Origin: Devosia sp. LC5 | Lineage (GTDB): Bacteria; Pseudomonadota; Alphaproteobacteria; Rhizobiales; Devosiaceae | Reading direction: 5' to 3' | NCBI RefSeq assembly: GCF_000735585.1 | Contig: NZ_JNNO01000017.1 | Location: 1-64,000, forward strand | Length of the DNA: 64,000 nt | In this document: positions 1 through 9,498 of the stretch, piece by piece | Layout of the letters: each line of letters starts with the position of its first letter | How positions within the stretch are numbered: position 1 is the first letter of the stretch | Made by a program: the position numbers and the translations under genes | Notes under the pieces: generated by a model | What the model saw: only the letters and a program-made list of their open reading frames with translations | Database searches by the model: none | What the model was told of the DNA's origin: nothing

Positions 1-52
1 GGGATAAGGTGGATAGATCGGGGCCGCCGCTGTTCCCAATATCACCGCGTCT

Positions 53-124
53 GCCTCGGGCTCGATCCGAGGGCCTATCTGGTCCGGCGCAAGCGGTCAG
101 TGGCCCTCGGGTCGAGCCCGAGGG
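53..124. repeat. Inverted repeat ahead of the guaB 3' end
   Basis: Two CCTCGGG...CCGAGGG palindromes lie at about 54-73 and 104-124 and are roughly the reverse complement of each other, so the pair can form either two small hairpins or one long one. The same core (TCCCTCGGGC..GACCCGAGGG) returns as a perfect pair at 45373-45478, so this is a dispersed intergenic repeat family. The remainder of 1-205 shows no gene that I can support. Confidence 0.7.
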
Positions 125-205
125 AGAACGGTGGGGAGGAGAGATCGGCCCTCAAGTGTCAATCGACACGGTGGGGGAGTCCGGAGTGCCCCTGCCAGGG
201 AGGCC

Positions 206-1708
206 TTACCGCCCGCTGCGGTAGTTCGGTGCTTCGCGGGTGATGGTCACGTCGTGGACGTGGCTTTCGCTGAGGGCGGCGCCGGAGATTTTGACGAAGA
301 CGGAATTGTCGCGGAACTCCTGCAGATCGTGGGCGCCGGTATAGCCCATGGAGGCGCGCAGGCCACCGGCGAGTTGATGCAGCACGGCGCCGGCAGCGCC
401 CTTGTAGGGCACCTGGCCTTCAATGCCTTCGGGAACCAGTTTCATCTGGTCGCGCACGTCCTGCTGGAAATAGCGGTCGGCCGAGCCGGAGCCCATGGCG
501 CCGACGGAGCCCATGCCACGGTAGGATTTGTAGGAGCGGCCCTGGTAGAGATAGACCTCGCCGGGGCTTTCGTCGGTGCCGGCCAAGAGCGAGCCGATCA
601 TCACGCAAGAAGCGCCGCCGGCCAATGCCTTAGCCATGTCGCCGGAGAATTTGATTCCGCCATCGGCGATGACCGGAACGCCCTGCTTGGCGCCCTCTTC
701 GGCGCAGGCCATGACGGCGGCCAATTGCGGCACGCCGACGCCCGCGACGATGCGGGTGGTGCAGATCGAGCCGGGGCCGATGCCGACCTTGACCGAGTCA
801 GCGCCCGCGTCGATCAGCGCTTTGACGGCCTCGGCCGTGGCAACATTGCCGGCAACGATGCGGGTGGAATTGCTCTCGCGCTTGACGCGCTCGACGGCCT
901 CGGCAACGCGGACGGAATGGCCATGGGCGGTGTCGATGACGAGCAGGTCGACGCCCGCATCGATCAGTTGCAGCGAACGCTCGAAGCCCTGATCGCCCAC
1001 GGTGGACGCGGCAGCGACGCGGAGGCGCCCCTGGGCGTCCTTGACGGCGTTGGGATTAAGCTGAGCCTTTTCGATGTCCTTGACGGTGATGAGGCCCGTG
1101 CAGCGGCCATCGGCATCAACGACAAGCAGCTTTTCGATGCGGTGCTTGTGCAGCAGCACCTTGGCTTCGTTCTTGGAGACGCCATCGCGCACCGTAACGA
1201 GGTTTTCATGCGTCATCAGCTCGGCAATACGCTGGGCCGGGTTGGAGGCGAAGCGCACGTCGCGATTGGTGAGAATGCCCACGAGCTTACCGATGGCGCG
1301 GCCACCCTTGCCGCCGTTTTCGACCACGGGAATGCCCGAAATGCGGTTGGCCTGCATCAGCGAGAGCGCATCGGCCAGGGTCGCATCGGGGCCGATAGTG
1401 ATGGGATTGACCACCATGCCGGATTCGAAGCTCTTGACCTGGCGGACCTGTTCGGCCTGCTGCTCGGCGGTGAGGTTCTTGTGAATGACCCCGAGCCCCC
1501 CGGCCTGGGCCATGGCGATGGCCATGGCGCTTTCGGTGACGGTGTCCATGGCCGAGGAAATGATCGGCAGATTGAGCGCTATGTCCTTGGTGACATAGGT
1601 CGAAATATCGGTCTCGGTGGGGAGAACGTCCGAGCGCGCGGGCTGGAGCAGCACGTCGTCGAAGGTCAGCGCAGCGTCGCCGGTGATGGTGGTAATAATC
1701 TTCGCCAA
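206..1708 (-). CDS. guaB: IMP dehydrogenase
   Basis: Inosine-5'-monophosphate dehydrogenase, a cytosolic enzyme that oxidises IMP to XMP with NAD+, the first committed step of GMP synthesis. The 500-residue product has the usual length. The N-terminus carries TFDDVLLQP; two CBS motifs (regulatory Bateman module) sit at roughly residues 90-220; the catalytic cysteine is in [11 protein letters not shown] near residues 310-320; the flap motif RYFQQD and the [11 protein letters not shown] segment follow. I start at a TTG (1706-1708) because the family N-terminus begins exactly there and GGAAAGG lies about 8 bases upstream; the open frame continues to 2113 but that extension has no family similarity. 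Divergent from the MFS gene at 1983. Confidence 0.97.
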   Translation of the reverse strand: MAKIITTITGDAALTFDDVLLQPARSDVLPTETDISTYVTKDIALNLPIISSAMDTVTESAMAIAMAQAGGLGVIHKNLTAEQQAEQVRQVKSFESGMVVNPITIGPDATLADALSLMQANRISGIPVVENGGKGGRAIGKLVGILTNRDVRFASNPAQRIAELMTHENLVTVRDGVSKNEAKVLLHKHRIEKLLVVDADGRCTGLITVKDIEKAQLNPNAVKDAQGRLRVAAASTVGDQGFERSLQLIDAGVDLLVIDTAHGHSVRVAEAVERVKRESNSTRIVAGNVATAEAVKALIDAGADSVKVGIGPGSICTTRIVAGVGVPQLAAVMACAEEGAKQGVPVIADGGIKFSGDMAKALAGGASCVMIGSLLAGTDESPGEVYLYQGRSYKSYRGMGSVGAMGSGSADRYFQQDVRDQMKLVPEGIEGQVPYKGAAGAVLHQLAGGLRASMGYTGAHDLQEFRDNSVFVKISGAALSESHVHDVTITREAPNYRSGR

Positions 1709-1982
1709 GGCCAGACCTTTCCGGACTTCTGTGGAGCACAGAGATGAAGGAGTGTGAACCGGGCGAGAGACAGGCGCCGGGTTCAGGTTGGCGAGGGTCA
1801 ATAGCACCGGGCGCCCGACTTGCATAGGGGGTGCGCGTGTCCACCAGCGCATGGCTCGAATGCCATTGGCGGGCCAATGCCCTCTGAGCGCGACAAAAAT
1901 GCGCGGCTGGGCTTTGCAGGGGACGCCGAGGCGTTCATAGTCTGTAGGCTGGTTCACAGCCATACAAGATTCCCCCGGTGCA
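1709..1982. other. Divergent intergenic region guaB / MFS
   Basis: 274 bases between the divergently read guaB and the first MFS gene. It should hold both promoters. The only site I can support is the GGAAAGG ribosome binding site of guaB (about 1717-1723, minus strand). The open frames that cross it are extensions or shadows. Confidence 0.5.
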
Positions 1983-3383
1983 ATGTCTCCGATCCGCGTT
2001 ACCCCGCTCATTCTGGCGGTCGCCCTGTTCATGGAACAGATGGACTCGACCGTCATCGCAACATCGCTGCCCGCGATTGCCACCGATATCGGCACGGAAC
2101 CGATTTCGCTCAAACTGGCGCTGACCTCCTATTTCGTGGCGCTCGCCATCTTCATTCCGATCAGCGGGTGGATGGCCGACCGATTCGGCGCCAAGAACAT
2201 CTTCCGGCTGGCCATCTTTGTGTTCATGCTGGGCTCGCTGGCCTGTTCGTTTTCCTATTCGCTCGAGACCTTCGTGATCTCGCGATTCTTCCAGGGCATT
2301 GGCTCATCGATGATGACGCCGGTGGGGCGCCTGCTGCTGGTGCGATCGACGCCGCGCAATGAACTGGTCAATGCCATGGCGTGGCTCACGGTGCCGGCGC
2401 TGCTGGGGCCGGTGACGGGGCCGCTGATCGGCGGATTTTTGACCACCTATCTCAGCTGGCACTGGATTTTCTGGGTCAATATTCCGATCGGGATTGCCGG
2501 TATCATCCTCGCCGGGATTTTCCTCAAAGTGCCCGATGGACGCATTCCGCGGCCGATCGATTTCGTGGGCTTTATCCTCGCCAGCATTGCCTTTGCCGGC
2601 ACCGTGTTCGGGCTGTCGGTGGTGAGCCTGCCGGCCCTGCCGCTGATTTATGGCTATCTGACGCTGGCCGTCGGGGTAACCGCGGGCATTCTCTATCTGC
2701 TGCATGCCAGGCGCACCGAATTCCCGCTGCTCGACCCGGCCTTGTTGCGCCACAAGCTGTTCCGCAGTTCGATCACCGCCGGATCGCTGTTCCGCATTGG
2801 CGTCGGCGCCGTACCGTTCCTGTTGCCGCTGATGCTGCAATTGGGATTTGGGCTCAATCCGTTCCAATCGGGCGCCATTACCTTCGTTTCGGCCATTGGT
2901 GCCATTGCCAGCAAGTTCATTGCCGAGCGCGTCTATCGGCGGTTCGGTTTTCCCCGCGCCCTGGGCTGGGCCTCGCTGCTGGGTGGGCTGCTGATCGCCG
3001 CGCAGAGCCTGTTCACGCCTGACACCTGGGTGCCGGTGATGATGGGCGTCTTGCTGCTGGGTGGCGTGTTGCGGTCGGTATTTTTCACCGGCAGCAATGC
3101 ACTGGGCTATGCCGATATCAGCGACGATGAGGCCAGCCAGGCAACCGCCATTGTCGCAGTGGCGCAGCAACTCAGCGTCGCCTTTGGCGTGGCGGTGGCT
3201 GGCGGGCTGCTGGAATTGAGCACGCGGCTGCATGGCAATGCGCTTTCTCTAGTCGATTTTCAGCTCGCTTTTGTCGTGGTGGGCGTACTCAGCGCGTTTG
3301 CCAGCATTGTTTATTTCAGGCTGCCGGCCGATGCGGGCAGCAATGTTTCAGGTCATGGGGCACTCGCCGCCAGCAAGGAGTAG
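1983..3383 (+). CDS. MFS drug/efflux transporter, DHA2 type, copy 1
   Basis: Major facilitator superfamily inner-membrane exporter of 466 residues, almost wholly hydrophobic, in the size range of MdtD/EmrB-type proton-coupled drug efflux pumps. Visible marks: [17 protein letters not shown] in TM1 (the acidic D of DHA2 proteins), [14 protein letters not shown] as the loop 2-3 motif A (G-x3-DR-x-G), and a motif C-like [10 protein letters not shown] in TM5. The substrate cannot be told. A second, clearly homologous copy follows 27 bases downstream, so the two are a tandem duplication and probably one transcript. Start ATG gives the normal N-terminus directly before TM1. Confidence 0.93.
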   Translation: MSPIRVTPLILAVALFMEQMDSTVIATSLPAIATDIGTEPISLKLALTSYFVALAIFIPISGWMADRFGAKNIFRLAIFVFMLGSLACSFSYSLETFVISRFFQGIGSSMMTPVGRLLLVRSTPRNELVNAMAWLTVPALLGPVTGPLIGGFLTTYLSWHWIFWVNIPIGIAGIILAGIFLKVPDGRIPRPIDFVGFILASIAFAGTVFGLSVVSLPALPLIYGYLTLAVGVTAGILYLLHARRTEFPLLDPALLRHKLFRSSITAGSLFRIGVGAVPFLLPLMLQLGFGLNPFQSGAITFVSAIGAIASKFIAERVYRRFGFPRALGWASLLGGLLIAAQSLFTPDTWVPVMMGVLLLGGVLRSVFFTGSNALGYADISDDEASQATAIVAVAQQLSVAFGVAVAGGLLELSTRLHGNALSLVDFQLAFVVVGVLSAFASIVYFRLPADAGSNVSGHGALAASKE

Positions 3384-3410
3384 CCGGGCTTTTCGTCCGG
3401 TGTTCAGCAA

Positions 3411-4796
3411 TTGTCGCGCATCACACCGCTTGTTCTTGCCACCGCCCTGTTCATGGAAAACATGGACTCAACGGTTATCGCCACTTCGCTCGCGGCTATC
3501 GCTGCCGATATCGGCACCGATCCGATTTCGCTCAAGCTGGCGCTGACCGCCTATCTGGTGGCGCTGGCCATTTTCATCCCGATCTCGAGCTGGATGGCCG
3601 ACCGGTTCGGCGCGCGCAACGTGTTCCGCGTGGCTATGCTGGTGTTCATGATCGGCTCGGTGGCTTGTGCGTTTTCGGACTCGCTTGCCGCCTTCGTTGG
3701 AGCGCGGTTCGTGCAGGGCATGGGCGGGGCCATGATGGGGCCGGTGGCAAGGCTCGTGCTGGTGCGGGCGACACCGCGCCATCAATTGGTCAACGCCATG
3801 GCCTGGCTGACCATACCGGCGCTGATCGGGCCAATCGTGGGGCCGCCATTCGGGGGCTTTCTCACCACCTATTTCTCCTGGCACTGGATTTTCTTCATCA
3901 ATGTGCCGATCGGCATAATGGGCATGCTGCTGGTCGGCCTGGTGCTGCCCAATGAGCAGCGCAATGCGCCGCGGCGCATCGATGGCAAGGGCTTTGTGCT
4001 GGCCGGGTCGGCCTTTGCCCTGTTCGCCTTCGGGTGTTCCGTGGTGAGCCTGCCGGCGCTGCCACCGATCTATGGAGCCGTCGCGGCGGCCATCGGGATC
4101 GGGCTGGGCGTGGTCTATGCAAGGCATGCGCTGCGCACGGAATACCCGCTGCTCGACCTGCGGCTGCTGGCCTTTCCCAATTTCCGCGTGGCGGTGGTGG
4201 CGGGCACATTCTTCCGCCTCGGCCAGGGGGCGACGCCGTTTCTGTTTCCGCTGATGCTGCAGCTCAATTTCGGCATGACGCCGTTCGAATCCGGCATGGT
4301 GACCTTTTCGGGGGCCATCGGGGCGCTGCTGGCCAAATTCGTCGCCAACTGGATTTTCGCCCGCTACGGCTTCAAATATCCGCTGGTCGTTTCGACAGCG
4401 ATTTCCACGCTTGGCATTTTGGCCATGGGCTTTTACCAGCCCGACACCTGGATGCCGCTGATCCTGGCCATTCTGGTGTTTGTGGGCTTCTGGCAATCCA
4501 CATTCTGGACCGGCTCGAATGCTTTCGTCTTTGCCGATATCGAGGACAAGGATGCCGGCCAGGCCAATGTGATCAGCCAGGTCTGGGGCCAGCTGATGTT
4601 CGCCATGGGCGTGGCGCTGGGTGGCGGCGTGCTGGAACTGGCGCACAAGCTGCGCGGTGGCGGCGAGCTGGTGCTATCGGATTTCCACATCGCCTTCTAC
4701 GTGGTGGCAGCTGTGTGCGGCGTCTCGACGCTGATGTTCATGCGCCTGCCCAAGAATGCGGGCCACCAATTGCTGGGCGGTCCACACCTGCATTGA
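3411..4796 (+). CDS. MFS drug/efflux transporter, DHA2 type, copy 2
   Basis: 461-residue paralog of the preceding MFS gene; the first 100 residues are nearly identical in pattern ([31 protein letters not shown]) and the TM5 motif reads GPIVGPPFGG. The divergence is larger in the second half and in the loops. TTG start at 3411 places the N-terminus level with copy 1; no ATG exists earlier in a sensible place. Two single-chain exporters in tandem could be functionally redundant, could form a heteromer (unusual for MFS), or could have split substrate ranges. It ends convergently against rlmE, with 32 bases between the stop codons. Confidence 0.92.
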   Translation: MSRITPLVLATALFMENMDSTVIATSLAAIAADIGTDPISLKLALTAYLVALAIFIPISSWMADRFGARNVFRVAMLVFMIGSVACAFSDSLAAFVGARFVQGMGGAMMGPVARLVLVRATPRHQLVNAMAWLTIPALIGPIVGPPFGGFLTTYFSWHWIFFINVPIGIMGMLLVGLVLPNEQRNAPRRIDGKGFVLAGSAFALFAFGCSVVSLPALPPIYGAVAAAIGIGLGVVYARHALRTEYPLLDLRLLAFPNFRVAVVAGTFFRLGQGATPFLFPLMLQLNFGMTPFESGMVTFSGAIGALLAKFVANWIFARYGFKYPLVVSTAISTLGILAMGFYQPDTWMPLILAILVFVGFWQSTFWTGSNAFVFADIEDKDAGQANVISQVWGQLMFAMGVALGGGVLELAHKLRGGGELVLSDFHIAFYVVAAVCGVSTLMFMRLPKNAGHQLLGGPHLH

Positions 4797-4828
4797 GCCT
4801 TGGGAGCAAGTTGAATGGCCAGCTGAGC

Positions 4829-5569
4829 CTAGCGGTCGTATTCCTCGTCGCCGGGCACGGTGTCATTGCTGCCCTTGAAGCCCTTGGCAATCAGATAGGC
4901 CTCGGCCGAATCCGAACGGCTGGAGGGGGGCTTGGCGTGCATGGTGGTTTTGAAATGGCGCTTGAGCATGTGCAGCAGTTCATGCTCGGTGCCGCCCTGG
5001 AACACTTTGGCGATGAATACGCCATTGGGCGCCAGCACGTCGAGCGCGAAGGCCGCCGCGATCTCGATCAGGTGGATGATACGGAGATGGTCGGTGCCGC
5101 GATGGCCGGTGGTCGGCCAGGCCATGTCGGACATGACGACATCAGCCTTGTGGCCGCCCATGGCCTCGATCAGCATGGCGGGCGCGTCTTCCTCGGTGAA
5201 ATCCTTCTTGAGCAGGATGACGCCGGGAATGGGGTCCATTTCCAGATAATCGATGCCCACGACCAGCGGGTGCGCGTCGGTGGAGCCGGTGGCCTTGGCC
5301 GCCACCTGCGACCAGCCGCCAGGCGCCGCGCCCAGATCGACGACATGCATGCCCTTGCGGAAGAACTTATGCTTTTCGTCCATCTCCTTGATCTTGAACG
5401 CGGCGCGCGAGCGATAACCCTCGGCGCGGGCGCGCGCCACATAGGGATCGTTGAGCTGGCGTTGCAGCCATTTGGTGGACGAAACGGTGCGCCCCTTGCC
5501 CGATTTCACCCGGATCTTGAGGTCCTTGTCGGACTTGCGGCCGCCCGTGCCGAGAGCTTTATCAACCAT
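4829..5569 (-). CDS. rlmE: 23S rRNA (uridine-2552-2'-O)-methyltransferase
   Basis: FtsJ/RrmJ-type SAM-dependent 2'-O-methyltransferase acting on U2552 in the A-loop of 23S rRNA at a late stage of 50S assembly. 246 residues, slightly longer than the roughly 209 of E. coli because of a basic N-terminal tail (about residues 1-40, rich in K/R/G). SAM-binding motif I is [15 protein letters not shown] near residues 95-110; the K-D-K-E tetrad residues can be placed at [25 protein letters not shown] and further on. The gene overlaps the 3' end of the upstream Ppx/GppA gene by 8 bases, so the two are co-transcribed, an arrangement I recall from many Hyphomicrobiales. Confidence 0.96.
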   Translation of the reverse strand: MVDKALGTGGRKSDKDLKIRVKSGKGRTVSSTKWLQRQLNDPYVARARAEGYRSRAAFKIKEMDEKHKFFRKGMHVVDLGAAPGGWSQVAAKATGSTDAHPLVVGIDYLEMDPIPGVILLKKDFTEEDAPAMLIEAMGGHKADVVMSDMAWPTTGHRGTDHLRIIHLIEIAAAFALDVLAPNGVFIAKVFQGGTEHELLHMLKRHFKTTMHAKPPSSRSDSAEAYLIAKGFKGSNDTVPGDEEYDR

Positions 5570-6755
5570 TGCCTGTCCTTCGCGACGGGTAGCGGGATGC
5601 GCGATTGCGCGTACGGTCGGCGTCCATCAGCGAGATCAGAATGCCCTCACGCAGGCCGCGATCGGCGACACGCACACGTTCGGTGGGCCATTCGCGGCGG
5701 ATCGCCTCGAAAATTGCGCAGCCGGGCAGGACCAGATCGGCCCGGTCCTTGCCTATGCAGGGATGGGCGACGCGCCGCTCGAATGGCATGCCGAGCAGCA
5801 CTTTCATGGTCTGGTCGACCTCGCCGCGTTTCATCCATAGCCCATCGACCTTCTGCCGCTCATAGCGTTCAAGCCCCAGATGCAGCCCGGCCAGAGTCGT
5901 TACCGTCCCCGAAGTGCCAATCAGATGCACCGGATGGGTGCCGATCATGTGGCGCAACTTTTCGCGGCCGCGGAACTGGCGTAAATGCTCAGAGACATGG
6001 CTGACCATGGCCTCAAAAATCTGCGGCGTAACATCGACGCCGCCGAACTTTTCGGCAATGGAGACCACGCCCACCGGCAGCGATTGCCAGGAGCGAATCG
6101 AGGCCGACATGCGGCCCTGCGACTTTGGCCTTCCACCGCGGAAATCGAGCCAGGCGAGTTCGGACGAACCACCGCCAATGTCGAACATCAAAGCGCCCTG
6201 CGCCGTGCCCTCGATCAGATCGGCGCAGCCGGTCACGGCCAATTCGGCCTCGGTGCGACGATCCACGATCTCGAGATCGAGCCCCAGCTCTTCCTTGACG
6301 CGGACGAGGAAAGCCGGGCCATTTTCAGCGGCGCGGCAGGCTTCGGTGGCAATCAGGCGCATGCGCGCGGGCTGATGCTCGCGCAGCTTGTTGCGGCACT
6401 GGCGCAGCGCTTCTATGGTGCGTTCCATGGCCGCATCCGACAGGCGCCCGGTGACTGAAACGCCCTCGCCCAGCCGCACGATGCGGGTGAAGCCATCAAG
6501 CACGCGAAAACCATGATCATGCGGGCGGGCAATCAGCAGGCGGCAATTATTGGTGCCCAGATCAAGCGCCGCATAGATGGGGCCGCGGTGTTTGCGGGAC
6601 GGATTGGGGGCGGGCTTTGTCCGCTGGTCCGCTCCGGGCCCTGGAGGCGGCGCCTCCCCTGCCCTTCCCATCTGTGCAAGGCCAGATGGGGCTCGGACTG
6701 CCACCTCTTCGTCCAGTGACGAAACCGCGGCAACGGACCGATCAGCATCGGTCAC
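5562..6755 (-). CDS. Ppx/GppA family phosphatase
   Basis: Exopolyphosphatase / pppGpp 5'-phosphohydrolase family (ASKHA fold). Two sugar-kinase-like lobes are visible: phosphate-1 motif [16 protein letters not shown] (about residues 62-77), the phosphate-2 motif [13 protein letters not shown] near residues 190-200, and [11 protein letters not shown] near 280-290. 397 residues matches the short form that lacks the long C-terminal helical domain of E. coli Ppx. The first 55 residues are low-complexity, rich in A/P/G and charged residues, and could be a disordered tail or mean that the true start lies closer to residue 55. Overlaps rlmE by 8 bases. Whether polyphosphate or pppGpp is the main substrate cannot be judged. 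Confidence 0.94.
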   Translation of the reverse strand: MTDADRSVAAVSSLDEEVAVRAPSGLAQMGRAGEAPPPGPGADQRTKPAPNPSRKHRGPIYAALDLGTNNCRLLIARPHDHGFRVLDGFTRIVRLGEGVSVTGRLSDAAMERTIEALRQCRNKLREHQPARMRLIATEACRAAENGPAFLVRVKEELGLDLEIVDRRTEAELAVTGCADLIEGTAQGALMFDIGGGSSELAWLDFRGGRPKSQGRMSASIRSWQSLPVGVVSIAEKFGGVDVTPQIFEAMVSHVSEHLRQFRGREKLRHMIGTHPVHLIGTSGTVTTLAGLHLGLERYERQKVDGLWMKRGEVDQTMKVLLGMPFERRVAHPCIGKDRADLVLPGCAIFEAIRREWPTERVRVADRGLREGILISLMDADRTRNRASRYPSRRTGNG

Positions 6756-6990
6756 TATGGTCTCCTAGCGTGCGCGGTCGCGGAACCGGACTAGCCGATC
6801 GCGCCCGAACGCACTGTCATTGCGTGTCGAGAAGACGGTAGAGCAAGGGGGGCGGAAGCGCAATCCAAACGATAGCAGGGCAAAGGCGCATCACAGGCGC
6901 TTGCAATCTTTGCCACCATTGTCTATGCAGACCCCGCGCCGACGAGATGGTTCGCCCACCGCCCGCGCTTACCGGCCTTCCGGCTCATGC
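6756..6990. other. Intergenic region before tRNA-Gln
   Basis: 235 bases between the Ppx/GppA start and tRNA-Gln. It must contain the promoters of both but I see no strong sigma-70 boxes and no supportable small gene. Confidence 0.5.
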
Positions 6991-7064
6991 TGGGGAATAG
7001 TTCAACGGTAGAACAGCGGACTCTGACTCCGTCAATCTTGGTTCGAATCCAGGTTCCCCAGCCA
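6991..7064 (+). tRNA. tRNA-Gln(CUG)
   Basis: A complete cloverleaf. Acceptor stem TGGGGAA (6991-6997) pairs with TTCCCCA (7054-7060), discriminator G at 7061 and encoded CCA at 7062-7064. D arm GTTC/GAAC (7000-7014), anticodon stem GCGGA/TCCGT (7016-7032, one G-U), anticodon CTG at 7023-7025, four-base variable loop, T arm CTTGG/CCAGG with loop TTCGAAT (7037-7053). Reads CAG glutamine codons. It stands alone and its 3' end borders the polysaccharide cluster. Confidence 0.97.
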
Positions 7065-7378
7065 AATTTCTTGTAAACGTCGTACAGGGTCCCGCACGCC
7101 GCCTCGAAGTGAGGTTCGGCGGGCGCTTCGGGTGCTTGCCCCGGGCTTGGTCGGGCGGTGCTGGCGATATGATCTGCTTTAGTGCCCGGAGGAGTTGGCG
7201 CTAAGCGCGGATTTGGCTCTGCAGGAAAGGCCTGCTTGATACTGGGAGCGGCATGTGACCCAAAACGGTGGCAGGTCTTCCGATCGGCTTGGCCCAGTGA
7301 AATCAGTACATTCTCAAGCGGATTTGAAATATTGCTGGTACAGACAATGGTTCAGAACGACAGCATCGCGGTTGCAAA
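7065..7378. other. Intergenic region between tRNA-Gln and GT2 gene
   Basis: 314 bases without a supportable gene. A GC-rich stem-loop (CGCCG.CTC / GAG..CGGCG, 7097-7121) sits 33 bases after the tRNA and might help end its transcript, but no T-run follows, so I do not call it a terminator. Bases 7300-7378 are locally more AT-rich and are the likely promoter area of the glycosyltransferase gene. No copy of the tRNA 3' end (attachment repeat) is visible here. Confidence 0.5.
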
Positions 7379-8446
7379 TTGCACAGGCCAGCAATCTCCG
7401 TAGTCATACCAGCGTATAATGCAGAATCCACTCTGCCGGAAACTGTCGAATCGGTTCGCGCTCAAACGCTTTCCAGTATCGAGATCATTGTCGTCGACGA
7501 CGGCTCGATTGATGGTACGCGTTCCATTGCCCAGCAGCTGGCAGCGCAGGACCAGCGTATCCGCGTGATCTCGACGCGCAATGGCGGGGTGGCAGCAGCC
7601 CGCAATGTGGGGATTGAGGCGGCGGGGGCGGTTTATATTGCCCCGATCGATGCCGACGATCTGTGGCATCCTGACAAGCTATCGCGCCAATTGGCAATTC
7701 TGGAGGCACGGCCGGAGGTCTCGCTGGTCTATTCCAGCCGGCGGAATATCGACGAGGGCGGTGCCGTCACCAAGACGATTGCGCGGGCGACGCTCGCCGG
7801 CTGGGCATGTCACCGCCTGACCGCGTTCAATGCGGTGGGCAATGGCAGCGCCATCATGTTCCGCAGGGCGGACGCGCTGCAGGTGGGCGGCTATGATCGG
7901 CGGCTCAAGGAGCGCGGCGCGCAGGGCTGTGAGGACTTCCTGTTTCAAATCCGGCTGGCAATGCTTGGCGAGATCGCGTTGGATGACGGCTATCTCGTCG
8001 GCTATCGCAAGCGGGCCGATGCCATGTCCAACGATGACGGCGTCATGCTGCGCTCGCGGCTGCTGGCGCTCGACATTGTGGAGCAGGAATTGCCGGAACT
8101 GGCGACCACCGCCCGCGCCACCTATAAGAAGCACCAGTTTTTTCTGGGGCTGAAAGTGCTGGCAGAGGGCGATTGGCGCCAGGCAGCGGCATTGCTCGGC
8201 GACTGGACGAAGGACGCGAACCTGGCCTCGCTCGCGGACGGCCTGGGTTACGTGATGCATCGCCAGCAGACGCGCAAGGGTGCGACCGAGGTGGACAAGG
8301 AGCGGCGGCCCTTCGCGGATTACGCAGCAGATGAGAATGCCGCGACCGGTCTAAGCCCGCATTTGCGGCGTATTCTGGATGAAGTCGAGCCCCGCGACAT
8401 TGCTTATGCCCACCTGCAAGGCGCGCTTCAGCGGGTGACAGGATAG
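7379..8446 (+). CDS. Family 2 glycosyltransferase
   Basis: GT-A fold glycosyltransferase of 355 residues. N-terminal nucleotide-binding start ISVVIPAYNAESTLPETV, the VVDDGSIDGT motif near residues 38-47, the metal-binding DADD in APIDADDLWHPDKL near residue 95, and an acceptor-side ED motif (GCEDFLFQIR) near residue 185. Residues beyond about 250 are not recognisable. The start is a TTG at 7379; the only nearby ATG (7347) is out of frame. It is the only gene of the polysaccharide cluster on the plus strand and its last 19 bases overlap convergently with the epimerase gene at 8428. Sugar donor and acceptor unknown. Confidence 0.9.
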   Translation: MHRPAISVVIPAYNAESTLPETVESVRAQTLSSIEIIVVDDGSIDGTRSIAQQLAAQDQRIRVISTRNGGVAAARNVGIEAAGAVYIAPIDADDLWHPDKLSRQLAILEARPEVSLVYSSRRNIDEGGAVTKTIARATLAGWACHRLTAFNAVGNGSAIMFRRADALQVGGYDRRLKERGAQGCEDFLFQIRLAMLGEIALDDGYLVGYRKRADAMSNDDGVMLRSRLLALDIVEQELPELATTARATYKKHQFFLGLKVLAEGDWRQAAALLGDWTKDANLASLADGLGYVMHRQQTRKGATEVDKERRPFADYAADENAATGLSPHLRRILDEVEPRDIAYAHLQGALQRVTG

Positions 8447-9498
8447 CCAGCGAATTCCAGCCAGCCCAGCGTTCTGCGCTGTGCTTCGGGGAAGCTGACG
8501 ATGGGTGCGTAGCCCAGTTCGATAGCGGCCTTGCCGTGCGGCAGTTTGCAGGCGCAGCGATGCAGCAGGCTTCGTTCGAGGCTGGCGACCGCCCGCTTGG
8601 GGCCGGAGCCCGGCTTTGCGGAGCCGCCCGCCATTTCACGAAAACCGGCCCGCAATGCTGCCTTGAGTGGGCGCGGCAGGGCTCGCGCAGCGCGACGCAG
8701 CTGGTGCATGGTTTGCAGGCGGGCAATGAGGCCGGGGGGCCGCTCCATGCCGGGTTGGGGCAGCTCGTCAAGTGAGAAGCCCAAGGCGTCAGCGACCGGT
8801 CGCAGTAATTCCGCCCAGGAGTAGGTTTCCGCGTCACCAAGCAGGTAGGCTTCGCCGTCTGCCGAGCCGGATATGAGGGCAAGCGTCATGGCGTGGATGA
8901 GATTATCCACATAGATGCCGTTGCATATGCCCGCGCCGCCATCGACGAGATAAGCGTCGCCGGCCAGCAATTCGTCGGCAAAACCGCCGATCCAATAGGA
9001 GCGCGGCCCGTAGACGATGCCGGGGCGCAGGATGGTGATTTCGACATTTCCCTGTTGCCGCAAGCTCATCAGCAGCCGTTCGGCGCGCACCTTGGCATTG
9101 TTGTATTCAATGGGCTGGCGGTCCGAGAGCGGGCTTTGTTCGGTCGTGCCAGGCGCGGGGGATTGCCCGTGGACTGAAGCGGAACTGAGATAGATCAGGC
9201 GTTTGACGCCAGCGGCCCCGGCAGCCCGATAGACCGGCTCGATTGCCGCGACAATGGTTTGCGGATCGCCGGCCATGGCATGGATGACGGCGGTGCAGCC
9301 GGCAAAGGCGGCTCGGAGTGCCCCCTCATCGCGGCCGTCCGCGATGCGGCCATCGAGCGCGAACCGGCTGGCCAAGGCCAGCGATTGCGCGCTGCGCACT
9401 ACGGGCCTGACTTCATATTGCCCGCCAAGGGTCAGCATTTCGACGGCGCGATTGCCGATGAAGCCTCCGGCGCCCAGAATGGCGATGCGGTCGGTCAT
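8428..9498 (-). CDS. NAD-dependent epimerase/dehydratase (extended SDR)
   Basis: Extended short-chain dehydrogenase of 356 residues that probably modifies a nucleotide sugar for the polysaccharide. Rossmann glycine motif GAGGFIGN near residues 8-15, catalytic serine in YLSSASVHG, and the catalytic pair Y-x3-K in YNNAKVRAERL. The C-terminal 120 residues differ from classical epimerases. I place the start at ATG 9496-9498, 17 codons inside the longest frame, because the Rossmann strand begins directly after it and this start overlaps the stop of the upstream oxidoreductase gene by 4 bases (ATGA), the coupling seen through much of the operon. Reaction (epimerase, dehydratase or reductase) undecided. 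Confidence 0.9.
   Translation of the reverse strand: MTDRIAILGAGGFIGNRAVEMLTLGGQYEVRPVVRSAQSLALASRFALDGRIADGRDEGALRAAFAGCTAVIHAMAGDPQTIVAAIEPVYRAAGAAGVKRLIYLSSASVHGQSPAPGTTEQSPLSDRQPIEYNNAKVRAERLLMSLRQQGNVEITILRPGIVYGPRSYWIGGFADELLAGDAYLVDGGAGICNGIYVDNLIHAMTLALISGSADGEAYLLGDAETYSWAELLRPVADALGFSLDELPQPGMERPPGLIARLQTMHQLRRAARALPRPLKAALRAGFREMAGGSAKPGSGPKRAVASLERSLLHRCACKLPHGKAAIELGYAPIVSFPEAQRRTLGWLEFAGYPVTR

Noticed and set aside
131-1747. 538-residue plus-strand open frame across guaB
   Set aside because: Exact antisense shadow of guaB; GC-rich codon positions leave the opposite frame open. Protein is low-complexity G/A/D rich with no motif.
6991-7378. Prophage or island attachment site at tRNA-Gln
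   Set aside because: No integrase and no second copy of the tRNA 3' end within the window.
7182-7403. 73-residue open frame after tRNA-Gln
   Set aside because: No RBS, no family features, overlaps the GT2 start.
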